Source of the DNA: JAKPKF01 sp964579365 | GTDB taxonomy: Bacteria; Patescibacteriota; Dojkabacteria; SC72 | Assembly (NCBI GenBank): GCA_964579365.1 | Contig: CAZOFW010000016.1 | Coordinates: 1-15,306 of the forward strand | DNA: 15,306 nucleotides | Direction of reading: 5' to 3' | In this document: positions 5,817-13,681 of the stretch, piece by piece | How positions within the stretch are numbered: position 1 is the stretch's first letter | How the letters are laid out: each line of letters begins with the position of its first letter | Notes under the pieces: generated by a model | Told to the model about the DNA's origin: nothing | Databases searched by the model: none | Seen by the model: only the letters and a program-made list of their open reading frames with translations | Program-made: the position numbers and the translations under genes

Positions 5817-7592
5817 ATGAACAGTGATGTTGAAGAAATACCAAAAATAGAAAAGATTAGACACTCCGCATCTCATGTACTAGCACAAGCGGTTCTTAAG
5901 CTGTACCCAGATGCAAAATTAGGCATAGGACCCGCAATAGACAATGGTTTCTACTATGACTTTGAATTCTCAGAACCACTTGAAGAAACGGATCTCCCAA
6001 AGATAGAAAAGGAGATGAAGGAAATCATAAAACAGGATTTACCAATCAAACAGATCTTTATGAAAAGAAAAGAAGCTCAAGAATATCTCGAAAAAACAGA
6101 TCAATCATACAAATTACAATTACTAGAAGAAATTCCCGACAAAGAGCTAAGTTTCTACATAACAGGTAGCAACGATTTCGCAGATCTTTGTCGTGGTCCA
6201 CATATTGAAAGTACAAAAGAAATTGGTTTTGTAAAACTTACAAAAACTGCAGGAGCTTACTGGAAAGGAAGTGAAAAGGAAAAGATGCTAACGAGAATAT
6301 ATGGGACTGCATTTGAAACAAAAGAAGAATTAAAAGAGCATTTAGCTAAAATGCAATTGGCAGAACAGAGAAATCACAGAAAACTAGGAAAACAGTTGGA
6401 ACTCTTCGCCATTATCCCAGAGATAGGGCAGGGACTTCCTGTATGGCTTCCAAGAGGATACAAGATTAGAAGAATACTTGAAGAGTATATGCTAGATCTA
6501 GAAGAAGAGGCTGGTTATTTACATATATTAACTCCACATATAAATAAAGAAATCTTATTTAAAACCTCTGGCCATTTAGATTTCTACAAGGATTCTATGT
6601 ATCCACCAATAGTTATCGACGATGAGACTTACTACCTAAAGCCAATGAACTGTCCTGCAGGAATGATGGTTTACAATCTATCTCCAAAGAGTTACAGAGA
6701 CTTGCCATACAAACTTGGAGAGTTTGGAACAGTATATAGATATGAAAAGACTGGAGAGCTACAAGGGTTACAAAGAGTTAGAGGATTTACACAAAACGAT
6801 GCACATATCTTCTGCGCACCAGATCAACTTGATGAAGTAATAAATGAGACCTTAGATTTACTAGACACTTTTTACAAGGATGTCGGTTTCGACAATTACA
6901 AATTTAGACTCTCACTTTCCGACTGGAAAACAAAGAGTGACAAATATGCCGGAGATCCAAAAAGATGGGAATTTGCAGAAGAGACACTTAGAAAAGTTCT
7001 CAAAGACAGAGGTCTTGAATTTGAAGAAATGCCTGGAGATGCAGCATTTTACGGACCAAAGATAGATGTCCAAGCCGTTAATGTATTTGGTAAAGAAGAT
7101 TCTATCTCAACCCTACAGTTAGATTTTAACCTACCAGAGAAATTCAATATTAAATACATAGATGAGGATGGAGAAGAAAAGCAACCATATGTAATTCACA
7201 GAGCATTAATTGGTTCCTTTGAGAGATTCTTTGCCTTCCTCATTGAGCACCATGGTGGAGATTTCCCACTTTGGCTTGCTCCAGAACAGGTATATGTAAT
7301 CCCAATCTCAGAGAAGCACAACGACTATGCTAAACAGGTAAGAGATGACATTAAGGAAGCACATCTAAGAGTAAAGATAGATGACAGAAACAAGAGCATG
7401 CAGTCTAAGATCAGAGATGCTGAGAAGATGAAAATCCCTTACATCCTAATACTTGGCGACAAGGAACTAGATACCCAGACCGTTTCAATTAGAGCAAGAA
7501 AGAGTAACGAACATGGATTAATGAAGACTCAAGAATTCATAGATACATTAAAAGAAGAGGTCCGTACCAAGGGTAAATCCTCTGAAAATTAA
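5817..7592 (+). CDS. thrS: Threonyl-tRNA synthetase lacking the TGS domain
   Basis: A class II synthetase that charges tRNA-Thr with threonine in the cytoplasm. The 591 residues start directly at the editing domain. H16 and H20 (HSASH) and C125 and H129 (CRGPH) match E. coli H73, H77, C182 and H186 with a constant shift of 57, so the N-terminal TGS domain (about 60 residues) is absent while the Ser-tRNA editing site is kept. The catalytic zinc ligands C279 (MNC), H330 (DAHIFC) and H461 (VIHRALIG) are present with family spacing. Motif 2 is in the YRYE...QRVRGFTQ region and motif 3 is HRALIGSFERF. The anticodon-binding domain is at about 490-585. Unusual: MNCPAG where most enzymes have MNCPGH, and YRYE for HRNE. 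infC follows after 20 nt. No Shine-Dalgarno is visible. Confidence 0.97.
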   Translation: MNSDVEEIPKIEKIRHSASHVLAQAVLKLYPDAKLGIGPAIDNGFYYDFEFSEPLEETDLPKIEKEMKEIIKQDLPIKQIFMKRKEAQEYLEKTDQSYKLQLLEEIPDKELSFYITGSNDFADLCRGPHIESTKEIGFVKLTKTAGAYWKGSEKEKMLTRIYGTAFETKEELKEHLAKMQLAEQRNHRKLGKQLELFAIIPEIGQGLPVWLPRGYKIRRILEEYMLDLEEEAGYLHILTPHINKEILFKTSGHLDFYKDSMYPPIVIDDETYYLKPMNCPAGMMVYNLSPKSYRDLPYKLGEFGTVYRYEKTGELQGLQRVRGFTQNDAHIFCAPDQLDEVINETLDLLDTFYKDVGFDNYKFRLSLSDWKTKSDKYAGDPKRWEFAEETLRKVLKDRGLEFEEMPGDAAFYGPKIDVQAVNVFGKEDSISTLQLDFNLPEKFNIKYIDEDGEEKQPYVIHRALIGSFERFFAFLIEHHGGDFPLWLAPEQVYVIPISEKHNDYAKQVRDDIKEAHLRVKIDDRNKSMQSKIRDAEKMKIPYILILGDKELDTQTVSIRARKSNEHGLMKTQEFIDTLKEEVRTKGKSSEN

Positions 7593-7612
7593 ATTAAATA
7601 TATAAATAATTA

Positions 7613-8224
7613 ATGTCTTACGGAGAGAAAAAAGAATTTAAAAAAGATTACGGTCCACGAGTAAATGAATACATTCGTGTACCACAGGTACAATTAATTG
7701 ATGACAAGGGAGAGAATTTGGGAGTTGTAGATACAGAACAAGCAAGAAAACTCGCTTTAGACGCAGGGCTAGATCTAGTAGAGGTAGGAGCAAGTGCAAA
7801 ACCTCCCGTTTGTAGAATTATGAACTTCTCAAAGTATATCTACGAGCAGAACAAGAAGAAAAGGCAGAATAAAGGCGGGAAAATGAAAGAACAGAAAGAA
7901 TTCAGGTTTACACCCGTCATGGATATTGGAGACACAGACTACAGAATAAAGAGGGCTCATGAATTTCTTACCAAAGGACACCAAGTCAAGCTCACGATGG
8001 TTAAAAAAGGCAGACAGAGTATGGATCAAGCAAGAGCAGTTTTTAGCGAAATATTGACTAATTTTACAGATTATAGTAGTATCGAGACCGACCCAAAGAG
8101 TGAAGGAAATAGAATTTCAATTACTTTTAAATCAGATGGCAAGACAAAAAACAAACAAAACAGCGAAGAAAAGAATACGGTTATCCAACCCGAGGGGGAA
8201 CAGAAAGCCGAAGTTAAGATATAA
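7613..8224 (+). CDS. infC: Translation initiation factor IF-3
   Basis: IF3 binds the 30S subunit, blocks early 50S joining and checks the start codon and initiator tRNA. Of 203 residues, about 15-90 form the N domain (RVNEYIRVPQVQLID, GVVDTEQA, LDLVEVGASAKPPVCRIMNF). A Lys-rich linker (YEQNKKKRQNKGGKMK) follows, and about 97-175 form the C domain (KEFRFTPVMD, DYRIKRAHEFL, ETDPKSEGNRISITF). The C domain reads MVKKGRQSMD where the family usually has VRFRGREMAH, a visible change in a conserved loop. The last 29 residues (from about 175) are a charged tail that lies wholly within the overlap with rpmI and is not part of the conserved IF3 core. TATAAA lies 6 nt before the ATG, but in this AT-rich gap it may be chance. 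Likely cotranscribed with thrS. Confidence 0.96.
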   Translation: MSYGEKKEFKKDYGPRVNEYIRVPQVQLIDDKGENLGVVDTEQARKLALDAGLDLVEVGASAKPPVCRIMNFSKYIYEQNKKKRQNKGGKMKEQKEFRFTPVMDIGDTDYRIKRAHEFLTKGHQVKLTMVKKGRQSMDQARAVFSEILTNFTDYSSIETDPKSEGNRISITFKSDGKTKNKQNSEEKNTVIQPEGEQKAEVKI

Positions 8225-8348
8225 GCAGAGTCATCAAGGACATTTGAAGACAAAAAGATCTTCAAGATCTAAGAGAAGACAGCTTTCTAATGCCATTGTT
8301 GGTAAAACAAACGATAGAAAAATTAGAAGAAAAATAGTTAACATATAG
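8136..8348 (+). CDS. rpmI: 50S ribosomal protein bL35
   Basis: A small, very basic protein of the large ribosomal subunit, 70 residues from ATG 8136. MARQKTNKTAKKRIRL matches the bL35 start (MPKMKTxKxAAKRF), and SHQGHLKTKRSSRSKRRQL matches the conserved RHLLxKKSxKRKRxLR block. An ATG at 8100 in the same frame would add 12 residues with no family counterpart, so 8136 is preferred. The reading frame starts inside infC in the +1 frame and overlaps it by 89 nt, which predicts translational coupling or internal initiation. There is no Shine-Dalgarno. rplT follows after 10 nt. The match is strong despite the insertion NPRGNRKPKL compared with the more usual short turn. Confidence 0.93.
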   Translation: MARQKTNKTAKKRIRLSNPRGNRKPKLRYKQSHQGHLKTKRSSRSKRRQLSNAIVGKTNDRKIRRKIVNI

Positions 8349-8358
8349 ATATACGACC

Positions 8359-8697
8359 ATGAGAGTAAAAGGTGGAAAAGTAAGAAGTAGAAAACATAAT
8401 AAAATCCTAGCATCTACAAAAGGATATAGGATGACAAAAAGCAATCTTTACAAAGTTGCTCATGAGGCATATCTACATGCTGGTCAGTATGCATATAATC
8501 ACAGACAGAGAAAAGCAAGTGAAATGAGAAGGGTTTGGATTTCTAGAATAAATGCAGCTTGCAAAAATAACAATATACAATACAAAGACTTAATAGGTGG
8601 ACTAAAGAATAAAAAGAACACAATGAACAGAATGGTACTTGCTGATATCGCATATAACAATCCTATGGTATTCTCCTTTATAGTAAAATCACTGTAG
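8359..8697 (+). CDS. rplT: 50S ribosomal protein bL20
   Basis: bL20 binds 23S rRNA directly and is needed early in 50S assembly. The 112 residues show the family pattern: VKGGKVRSRKHNKIL, AKGYxxxxS-like STKGYRMTKSNLYKVA, HAGQYAYNHRQRKASEMRRVWISRIN (residues about 41-66 in two adjoining blocks), then LIGGLKNKKNTMNRMVLADIAYNNP. The N-terminal half is the long basic extension that threads into rRNA. Length is close to the usual 115-120, with a slightly short C terminus. In E. coli and Bacillus, bL20 represses its own operon by binding mRNA; no such site can be pointed to here. A strong intrinsic terminator follows at 8720-8750. Confidence 0.97.
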   Translation: MRVKGGKVRSRKHNKILASTKGYRMTKSNLYKVAHEAYLHAGQYAYNHRQRKASEMRRVWISRINAACKNNNIQYKDLIGGLKNKKNTMNRMVLADIAYNNPMVFSFIVKSL

Positions 8698-8719
8698 AGT
8701 ACCTTAACTTTTGACATTT

Positions 8720-8750
8720 AAAGGACTCTCCAAAGAGTCCTTTTTCTTTT
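8720..8750 (+). terminator. Intrinsic terminator after rplT
   Basis: A 10-bp perfect stem: AAAGGACTCT (8720-8729) pairs with AGAGTCCTTT (8734-8743) around a CCAA loop. It is followed by TTTTTCTTTT (8741-8750, its first bases shared with the stem). This is the best hairpin in the window and should end the thrS-infC-rpmI-rplT transcript before pheS. Confidence 0.9.
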
Positions 8751-8778
8751 TAACATAACAATATACAATATAGGGAAT

Positions 8779-9807
8779 ATGCACACAGTAAAAACATTAG
8801 AAAAGATTAAAACAGAGATACTAAAAGATACCACTACATATGTTGAGTTCAAAGAGAAATATCTCGGAACAAAGGGAATTGTAACATTAGCATTTAAAGA
8901 TATCTCCAAGATCGACAAGAAGGATAGGGCAGAGTACGGAAAAAATATAAATGAATTAAAAAATATATCTACAGATATACTAGAAAAGAAAAAGATTCAA
9001 GAGAGCAAAACTACTACAAATGAGAAGATAGACCCAACAGCACCATTTGATATAAATACACCAGCAGATAAGTTACCTAAGATTTTAGATCTTAAAGGTT
9101 CTAAACATCCTCTACATAAAGAAGTTGAGATATTCGCAGACATATTTAAAGATATGGGCTTTGATATTTTGGAGAGCAGACAGATAGATGACGATTACCA
9201 TATGTTTGAATCTCTAAACTTCCCTAAAGGACATCCTGCAAGAGATATGTACGATACCTTCTGGACAGAGGATGGGTTTGTCCTACCAGCACATACATCT
9301 ACAATGCAAAATAGAGCCTTAAAGAAATTCGGACCTCCGCCAATTAGAGTTGTACTTCCTGGGAGATGTTTCAGAAACGAAGCAACGGATGCCAGTCATG
9401 AACATACCTTCTACCAAATAGAAGGAATATATGTGGACAAAGGAATCTCTCTCGCAAATATGCAGGCTACAATAAAAACATTCTTGGAAGCATATCTTGA
9501 AAAAGAATTAGAAGTAAAAATACAGCCTGCCTTCTTCCCATTCACAGAACCAGATTGTGAATTCATCATTAGTTGTCCTTTCTGTGATAAAGCTGGATGC
9601 TCAACATGTAACCATTCTGGATGGATAGAACTCATGGGATGCGGAATGATTCATCCAAATGTACTAAAACAGGGTGGTATCGACCCAGATATATATTCCG
9701 GTTTCGCATGGGGATTTGGTGTAGACAGACTAACAATGATTAAACTTGGAATTAAAGATATTCGACACCTTAGAGACTCTAACCTAAATTTCCTTAGACA
9801 GTTTTAA
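8779..9807 (+). CDS. pheS: Phenylalanyl-tRNA synthetase alpha subunit with four-Cys insertion
   Basis: The catalytic subunit of the alpha2-beta2 PheRS that charges tRNA-Phe. Of 342 residues, the N-terminal coiled-coil region (YLGTKGIVTLAFKDI, about 29-43) contacts tRNA. The class II core has HPLHKEVEIF and then GHPARDMYDTFW. Motif 2 is GRCFRNEATDASHEHTFYQIEG in part from residue 195, and motif 3 is GFAWGFGVDRL from residue 308. FFPFTEPDCEF is followed by SCPFC-DKAG-CSTC (C266, C269, C274, C277), a zinc-ribbon-like CxxC-x4-CxxC knuckle that the E. coli and Thermus enzymes lack at this place, and then WIELMGCGMIHPNV. TACAAT at 8764-8769 might be a -10 box, but there is no clear -35. A weak GGGA sits 6 nt before the ATG. 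pheT starts 2 nt after the stop. Confidence 0.97.
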   Translation: MHTVKTLEKIKTEILKDTTTYVEFKEKYLGTKGIVTLAFKDISKIDKKDRAEYGKNINELKNISTDILEKKKIQESKTTTNEKIDPTAPFDINTPADKLPKILDLKGSKHPLHKEVEIFADIFKDMGFDILESRQIDDDYHMFESLNFPKGHPARDMYDTFWTEDGFVLPAHTSTMQNRALKKFGPPPIRVVLPGRCFRNEATDASHEHTFYQIEGIYVDKGISLANMQATIKTFLEAYLEKELEVKIQPAFFPFTEPDCEFIISCPFCDKAGCSTCNHSGWIELMGCGMIHPNVLKQGGIDPDIYSGFAWGFGVDRLTMIKLGIKDIRHLRDSNLNFLRQF

Positions 9808-9809
9808 AT

Positions 9810-12299
9810 ATGAAAGCATCTATTAATCTTCTAAAAAAACTAAGTGGTGTGAAGTTAGACGATAAGGAAATTGTCAGATTAATATCTGAACATATTGGGC
9901 AAGTAGAGAATTCCCATGACTTAAGAGAAGATTACGAGGGGATAGTAATAGCAGAGATAATAGAGAAACAGGAACATCCAAATGCAGACAAATTATCCAT
10001 TTACAAAATCTCCACAGGAGATAAAAAACTAATACAGGTAGTAGCTGGAGACAAAACTCTAGAAGTTGGAAACAAGGTCGCATATCTTAGACCTGGAAGC
10101 AAGGTCCCTTACACAATATATACAGAGACCGAACCCATGGTAATTTCGAAAAGAAAAATGAGAGATGTTGAATCAGATGGAATGTTGGGCGCAGAGAAAG
10201 AATTAAATCTTGGAACAGATTACACGAAAGTAATGAGACTCCCAAACGATGCGCCTGTTGGAGAAAGCTTTGCAAAATATTACGAATTAGATGACATGAT
10301 CGTTGATATAGAAAACAAAGCTCTTACAAATAGAGGCGACTTGTTCGGTATCTTAGGAATAGCCAGAGAATTATCCGCGATTACAAATAGCAAATTTGAA
10401 TCACCACAGTGGTATCTAGATAATAATAAAAAGTCTACAGAAGAGACAAGCTGTTTAAATATCGAAATTAAAAACGATGCGGAAGTAATATGTCCAAGAT
10501 ACACAGCTATATCATTTGACAATATTAACATTCAGGAATCTCCCATATGGCTGAAATCCTTCTTAGTTAAATCTGGGATTGCGTCTATTAACAATGTCGT
10601 AGATATTACAAACTATGTAGCACATCTTATTGGCCAACCTCTTCATGCATTTGATTACGACAAATTAGTAAACAACGATTTGAAAGCAAAGGGAGTTGCA
10701 AGAATAAATATCAGGATGGCAAAAACAGGGGAGAAGATACTTGCTCTAGATAATAAACTCTATGAACTAGATGAAAATACAATGGTAATTGCAGATAGTA
10801 CCCACCCAATAGCCATAGCAGGCATTATCGGAGGAAAAGATACTGAGGTAGATGAGAACACCAAACGAATTGTTCTTGAATGTGCTAATTTCGACAAAAC
10901 CGCCATCAGAAAAACATCCATGAGACTTGGAATTTTAACAGAAGCTGCTACGAAATTTAAACATGCCATAAGCCCAGATACATGTATTCCAACATTAGAT
11001 AAAACAATTGAATTAATTAAGGAACTGACACAAGCATCAATAGCATCAGAGATAGTAGACATATATGCGCTACCACAGAAAACCAAGTCACTTTCGTTCA
11101 CTCTTGCTTCTCTAAATACACATCTTGGAACAGACTTGGATAAAGAAACTGTTGAAAAGATTCTTTCAAATATGGAGTATGGGATAGAGAAAGAAGAGAA
11201 GGAGAATGTAAAAATATCTATTCCTTACTGGCGTATGGATATAGATATTAAAGAAGATATCTTTGAGGATGTCGGGAGAATATATGGATACAACAATATA
11301 AAGCTAGAATTACCTTCCAGGATAATAAAACCATCCAGGATTAACAATCTTTATAATTTAAAAAGAAGAATCCGAGAGATCCTTTCAAATAGTGGTGCAA
11401 ATGAGACAGATACATACAGCTTTACCGATGTTCAAACATTAAAGAAATGTAATCAGGATCCAGAGTTTGCATTTAGAATAAAAAATGCGCTAGCTCCAGA
11501 GCTTTCATTAATGCGAACATCCTTAATATCTTCTCTTTTAACAAAGACCGAAGAGAATATCCAAAGAGGATTTAATCAGTTTGCACTCTTTGAAATGAAC
11601 ATAGCACACCAAAGACAGATTGTAGATGGAACAGGTCTCCCAATAGAGTCCTGGTCTCTCTCTATGGTCATCTGTGACGCTACAAACAACTCTAAGACTT
11701 CTGCTTACTACTTAGCAAAGAGATACCTTGAGAAGATATTCTCCACGCTACATATTGAAGGAATTCAGTACTCTTTGATCTCTGAGAGTAGTGAGAAAGA
11801 GCTTCCAGCAAATATTAAAAACTTGATATATTCTTTTGAGCCTAATAGAGCCGCATTGATAAAGTACAATGATACAGTCCTTGGTGTAATAGGGGAGTTT
11901 AATTCTGTGGTGGTAGATAATTTCAAATTACCAATATACTCCAGTGGATTAGAGATTGATCTAAATGCTTTGCTTAATGTAGAACAGAAAAACAAACAGT
12001 ACGAGGAGATGCCTAAATATCCAGCAAGTATAAACGATATCTGTGTGGAGGTTATTAAAGATACTCAATATATTGCTTTGGAAAACGAAATAAAAAAGAT
12101 TATTAATAGGGGTGAACTTTGGGGAGAGATCTCTTGTATTGATATATATTCCAAAGACAACAAGGATCTCAACAAGAAGATCACCTTCAGAGTAATCTTA
12201 AGACACAGTAGTAAAACATTAAATAATAAAGATATCTCTGAAATAATCGAGCAGATAGGAAGAAGCTTAAAAAACAAATTCAAAGCGGTTATTATCTAG
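9810..12299 (+). CDS. pheT: Phenylalanyl-tRNA synthetase beta subunit
   Basis: The 829-residue partner of PheS, with the complete bacterial domain set. An EMAP/OB-fold tRNA-binding domain lies at about 42-155 (IEKQEHPNADKLSIYKI, VVAGDKTL, SDGMLGAEKELNLG). The B3/B4 editing domain is at about 210-400 (NRGDLFGILGIARELSAI just before it, then NVVDITNYV, GQPLHAFDYDKL, ALDNKLYELDENTMVIAD, IAGIIGG, LECANFDKTAIRKTS). B5 is at about 424-500 (DIKEDIFEDVGRIYGYNNI), and the inactive synthetase-like core follows at about 505-715. The FDX-ACB anticodon-binding domain is at about 733-829 (YPASINDICVEV, KKITFRVILR). The family's RFERGVDP is here KFKHAISP. The 2-nt gap from pheS implies cotranslation. The stop TAG shares CTAG with the stop of the opposing penicillin-binding protein gene. 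Confidence 0.97.
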   Translation: MKASINLLKKLSGVKLDDKEIVRLISEHIGQVENSHDLREDYEGIVIAEIIEKQEHPNADKLSIYKISTGDKKLIQVVAGDKTLEVGNKVAYLRPGSKVPYTIYTETEPMVISKRKMRDVESDGMLGAEKELNLGTDYTKVMRLPNDAPVGESFAKYYELDDMIVDIENKALTNRGDLFGILGIARELSAITNSKFESPQWYLDNNKKSTEETSCLNIEIKNDAEVICPRYTAISFDNINIQESPIWLKSFLVKSGIASINNVVDITNYVAHLIGQPLHAFDYDKLVNNDLKAKGVARINIRMAKTGEKILALDNKLYELDENTMVIADSTHPIAIAGIIGGKDTEVDENTKRIVLECANFDKTAIRKTSMRLGILTEAATKFKHAISPDTCIPTLDKTIELIKELTQASIASEIVDIYALPQKTKSLSFTLASLNTHLGTDLDKETVEKILSNMEYGIEKEEKENVKISIPYWRMDIDIKEDIFEDVGRIYGYNNIKLELPSRIIKPSRINNLYNLKRRIREILSNSGANETDTYSFTDVQTLKKCNQDPEFAFRIKNALAPELSLMRTSLISSLLTKTEENIQRGFNQFALFEMNIAHQRQIVDGTGLPIESWSLSMVICDATNNSKTSAYYLAKRYLEKIFSTLHIEGIQYSLISESSEKELPANIKNLIYSFEPNRAALIKYNDTVLGVIGEFNSVVVDNFKLPIYSSGLEIDLNALLNVEQKNKQYEEMPKYPASINDICVEVIKDTQYIALENEIKKIINRGELWGEISCIDIYSKDNKDLNKKITFRVILRHSSKTLNNKDISEIIEQIGRSLKNKFKAVII

Positions 12300-13681
12300 G
12301 TTGCTTCTGAAGCCGTTACATCAATTACAACACTCTTTGTACTACTCTTTCCCTTGTTATCTACGACAGTTATGCTTACAGTATGGAGACCTACTGGAGT
12401 AGAGGCATCTACAAAGTAATTAATTGCAAATGTACCATTAGGATTATATGTAGCACCAAGGATTGCAGTACCGTCAAACTTAGCGTCAAAGGTTGCTATG
12501 CTCTCCATTACAGACACGGAACCCGTAATCTCTAAGTTATTGCCCTTAACAATCTTCTGCCCACTTGTTGGTTTTGTTAATTCTATTAAAGGTGCATTGT
12601 CAGGACCTAAAGGTAGAGGACAAATACCTGTTGCGGGAGCTTTAAATAGATATGCAGAATTCTTGATGCTTAACAAATATTTGCTGTAAGCATCTCTCTG
12701 ATACTGATTCTCCAAGGTTGTAGAAAGTACAATCTTTGTAGTTGTAAGGCCATACTTTCTTGCTGCTTCAAGATTCTCTGGTATCAAACCATTAGCCTTA
12801 CATATCTCATATGCTTTTCTGTTGTCAACCTGTGGAGCTCTCCCAGAAATATATACAGAGGACTCCTTCTTACAAGAGACTCCTTCTGCTGGAGTCGCAC
12901 CGGTATCTGTACATACAGTTGTTGACAGCACTCCTGCAGGCCTGTTGTATGTCGCTGGCTTGTATTTACCAGCTACCCTTGTCATGAATGAATTAGCAAT
13001 ACCCAGAGGTACTGTAGAACCCCATGCACCTGGCAAAACCTTGTTATTGTTATTTCCATTCCATACCCCAACTACCAAATTAGGATGATACAGGATTGTG
13101 GTTAAATCCTTTGGGCCATCTGTTGTTCCTGTTTTTCCACAAATTCTTGTCTTGTTTACAGTATATTTCGCATTACTTGGTCTATCATTCATCCCACCCA
13201 AATCACAAAGCATCCAGTTTAGAAGATAAATTTCTTTTTCATCAAAGACTCTTTGACCCTTGTTGTCATCTGCTTCCTTCAAAATCTCTCCCTTGGAATC
13301 CTCAACTTTAAGTATGGAGATAACATCTCGCTTTATACCACCTGTCGCGAATACTGCAAAGCCAGCAGTGTGCTCTAGAAGTTTTTCTTCACCAGAACCA
13401 AGGGCAAGACTCAATCCGTACGATTCTTTATTTGAGAAATTCGTGACACCAACTTTCTGCATAGTCTGAAGGAAAGCATCTATCCCAACAAGCTGAAGAT
13501 TGTAAACAGCTGAGACATTTCTAGATTCTATAATGGCTTTTCTAGAAGTTATAACTCCCATATATTTACTATCCCAGTTCTTTGGATCATAGGTCCCAAA
13601 CTTTATTTGACTTAAATCCGGAGCAACCATCCATGGTCCGTAACCTTGGGTTATGGCAGTTAAATATACAAAAGGCTTAAC
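12296..13681 (-). CDS. Class A penicillin-binding protein, C-terminal part (transpeptidase and Ig-like domain)
   Basis: The 3' portion of the gene that starts at 14867, cut by the N run. It continues in frame up to the gap (VKPFVYLTAITQGYGPW), so the ATG at 13630 is internal and not a start. Visible D,D-transpeptidase motifs are the Lys of SxxK (KPF, next to the gap), SRN of the SxN motif in IIESRNVSAV, and KTGTT (nt 13121-13135). The catalytic Ser should fall about two codons inside the gap. After the catalytic domain comes a linker of about 130 residues with RAPQVDNRKAYEICK. A C-terminal Ig-like domain closes the protein (LIELTKPTSGQKIVKG, LEITGSV, VGLHTVSITVVDNKGKSS). The domain cross-links peptidoglycan outside the membrane. 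461 residues are visible. Its stop overlaps the pheT stop. Confidence 0.92.
   Translation of the reverse strand, partial: VKPFVYLTAITQGYGPWMVAPDLSQIKFGTYDPKNWDSKYMGVITSRKAIIESRNVSAVYNLQLVGIDAFLQTMQKVGVTNFSNKESYGLSLALGSGEEKLLEHTAGFAVFATGGIKRDVISILKVEDSKGEILKEADDNKGQRVFDEKEIYLLNWMLCDLGGMNDRPSNAKYTVNKTRICGKTGTTDGPKDLTTILYHPNLVVGVWNGNNNNKVLPGAWGSTVPLGIANSFMTRVAGKYKPATYNRPAGVLSTTVCTDTGATPAEGVSCKKESSVYISGRAPQVDNRKAYEICKANGLIPENLEAARKYGLTTTKIVLSTTLENQYQRDAYSKYLLSIKNSAYLFKAPATGICPLPLGPDNAPLIELTKPTSGQKIVKGNNLEITGSVSVMESIATFDAKFDGTAILGATYNPNGTFAINYFVDASTPVGLHTVSITVVDNKGKSSTKSVVIDVTASEAT

Noticed and set aside
8100..8135. Upstream ATG for rpmI adding 12 residues
   Set aside because: The added residues have no bL35 counterpart, and the ATG at 8136 starts exactly at the conserved KTNK-type N terminus.
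8711..8716. Perfect TTGACA as a -35 box for pheS
   Set aside because: The sequence 15-19 nt downstream is inside the terminator stem and does not resemble a -10 box.
8698..8778. pheM-like leader peptide and attenuator before pheS
   Set aside because: No ATG and no run of Phe codons precede the hairpin; it reads as a plain terminator.
12600..13480. Plus-strand frames of 60-90 residues opposite the penicillin-binding protein gene
   Set aside because: All lie antisense to a clearly conserved transpeptidase coding region and show no recognisable domains.
13628..13630. ATG as a separate start for a 444-residue minus-strand gene
   Set aside because: The same frame continues upstream to the N run and encodes the conserved KPFVYLTAITQGYGPW of a transpeptidase; the Met is internal.
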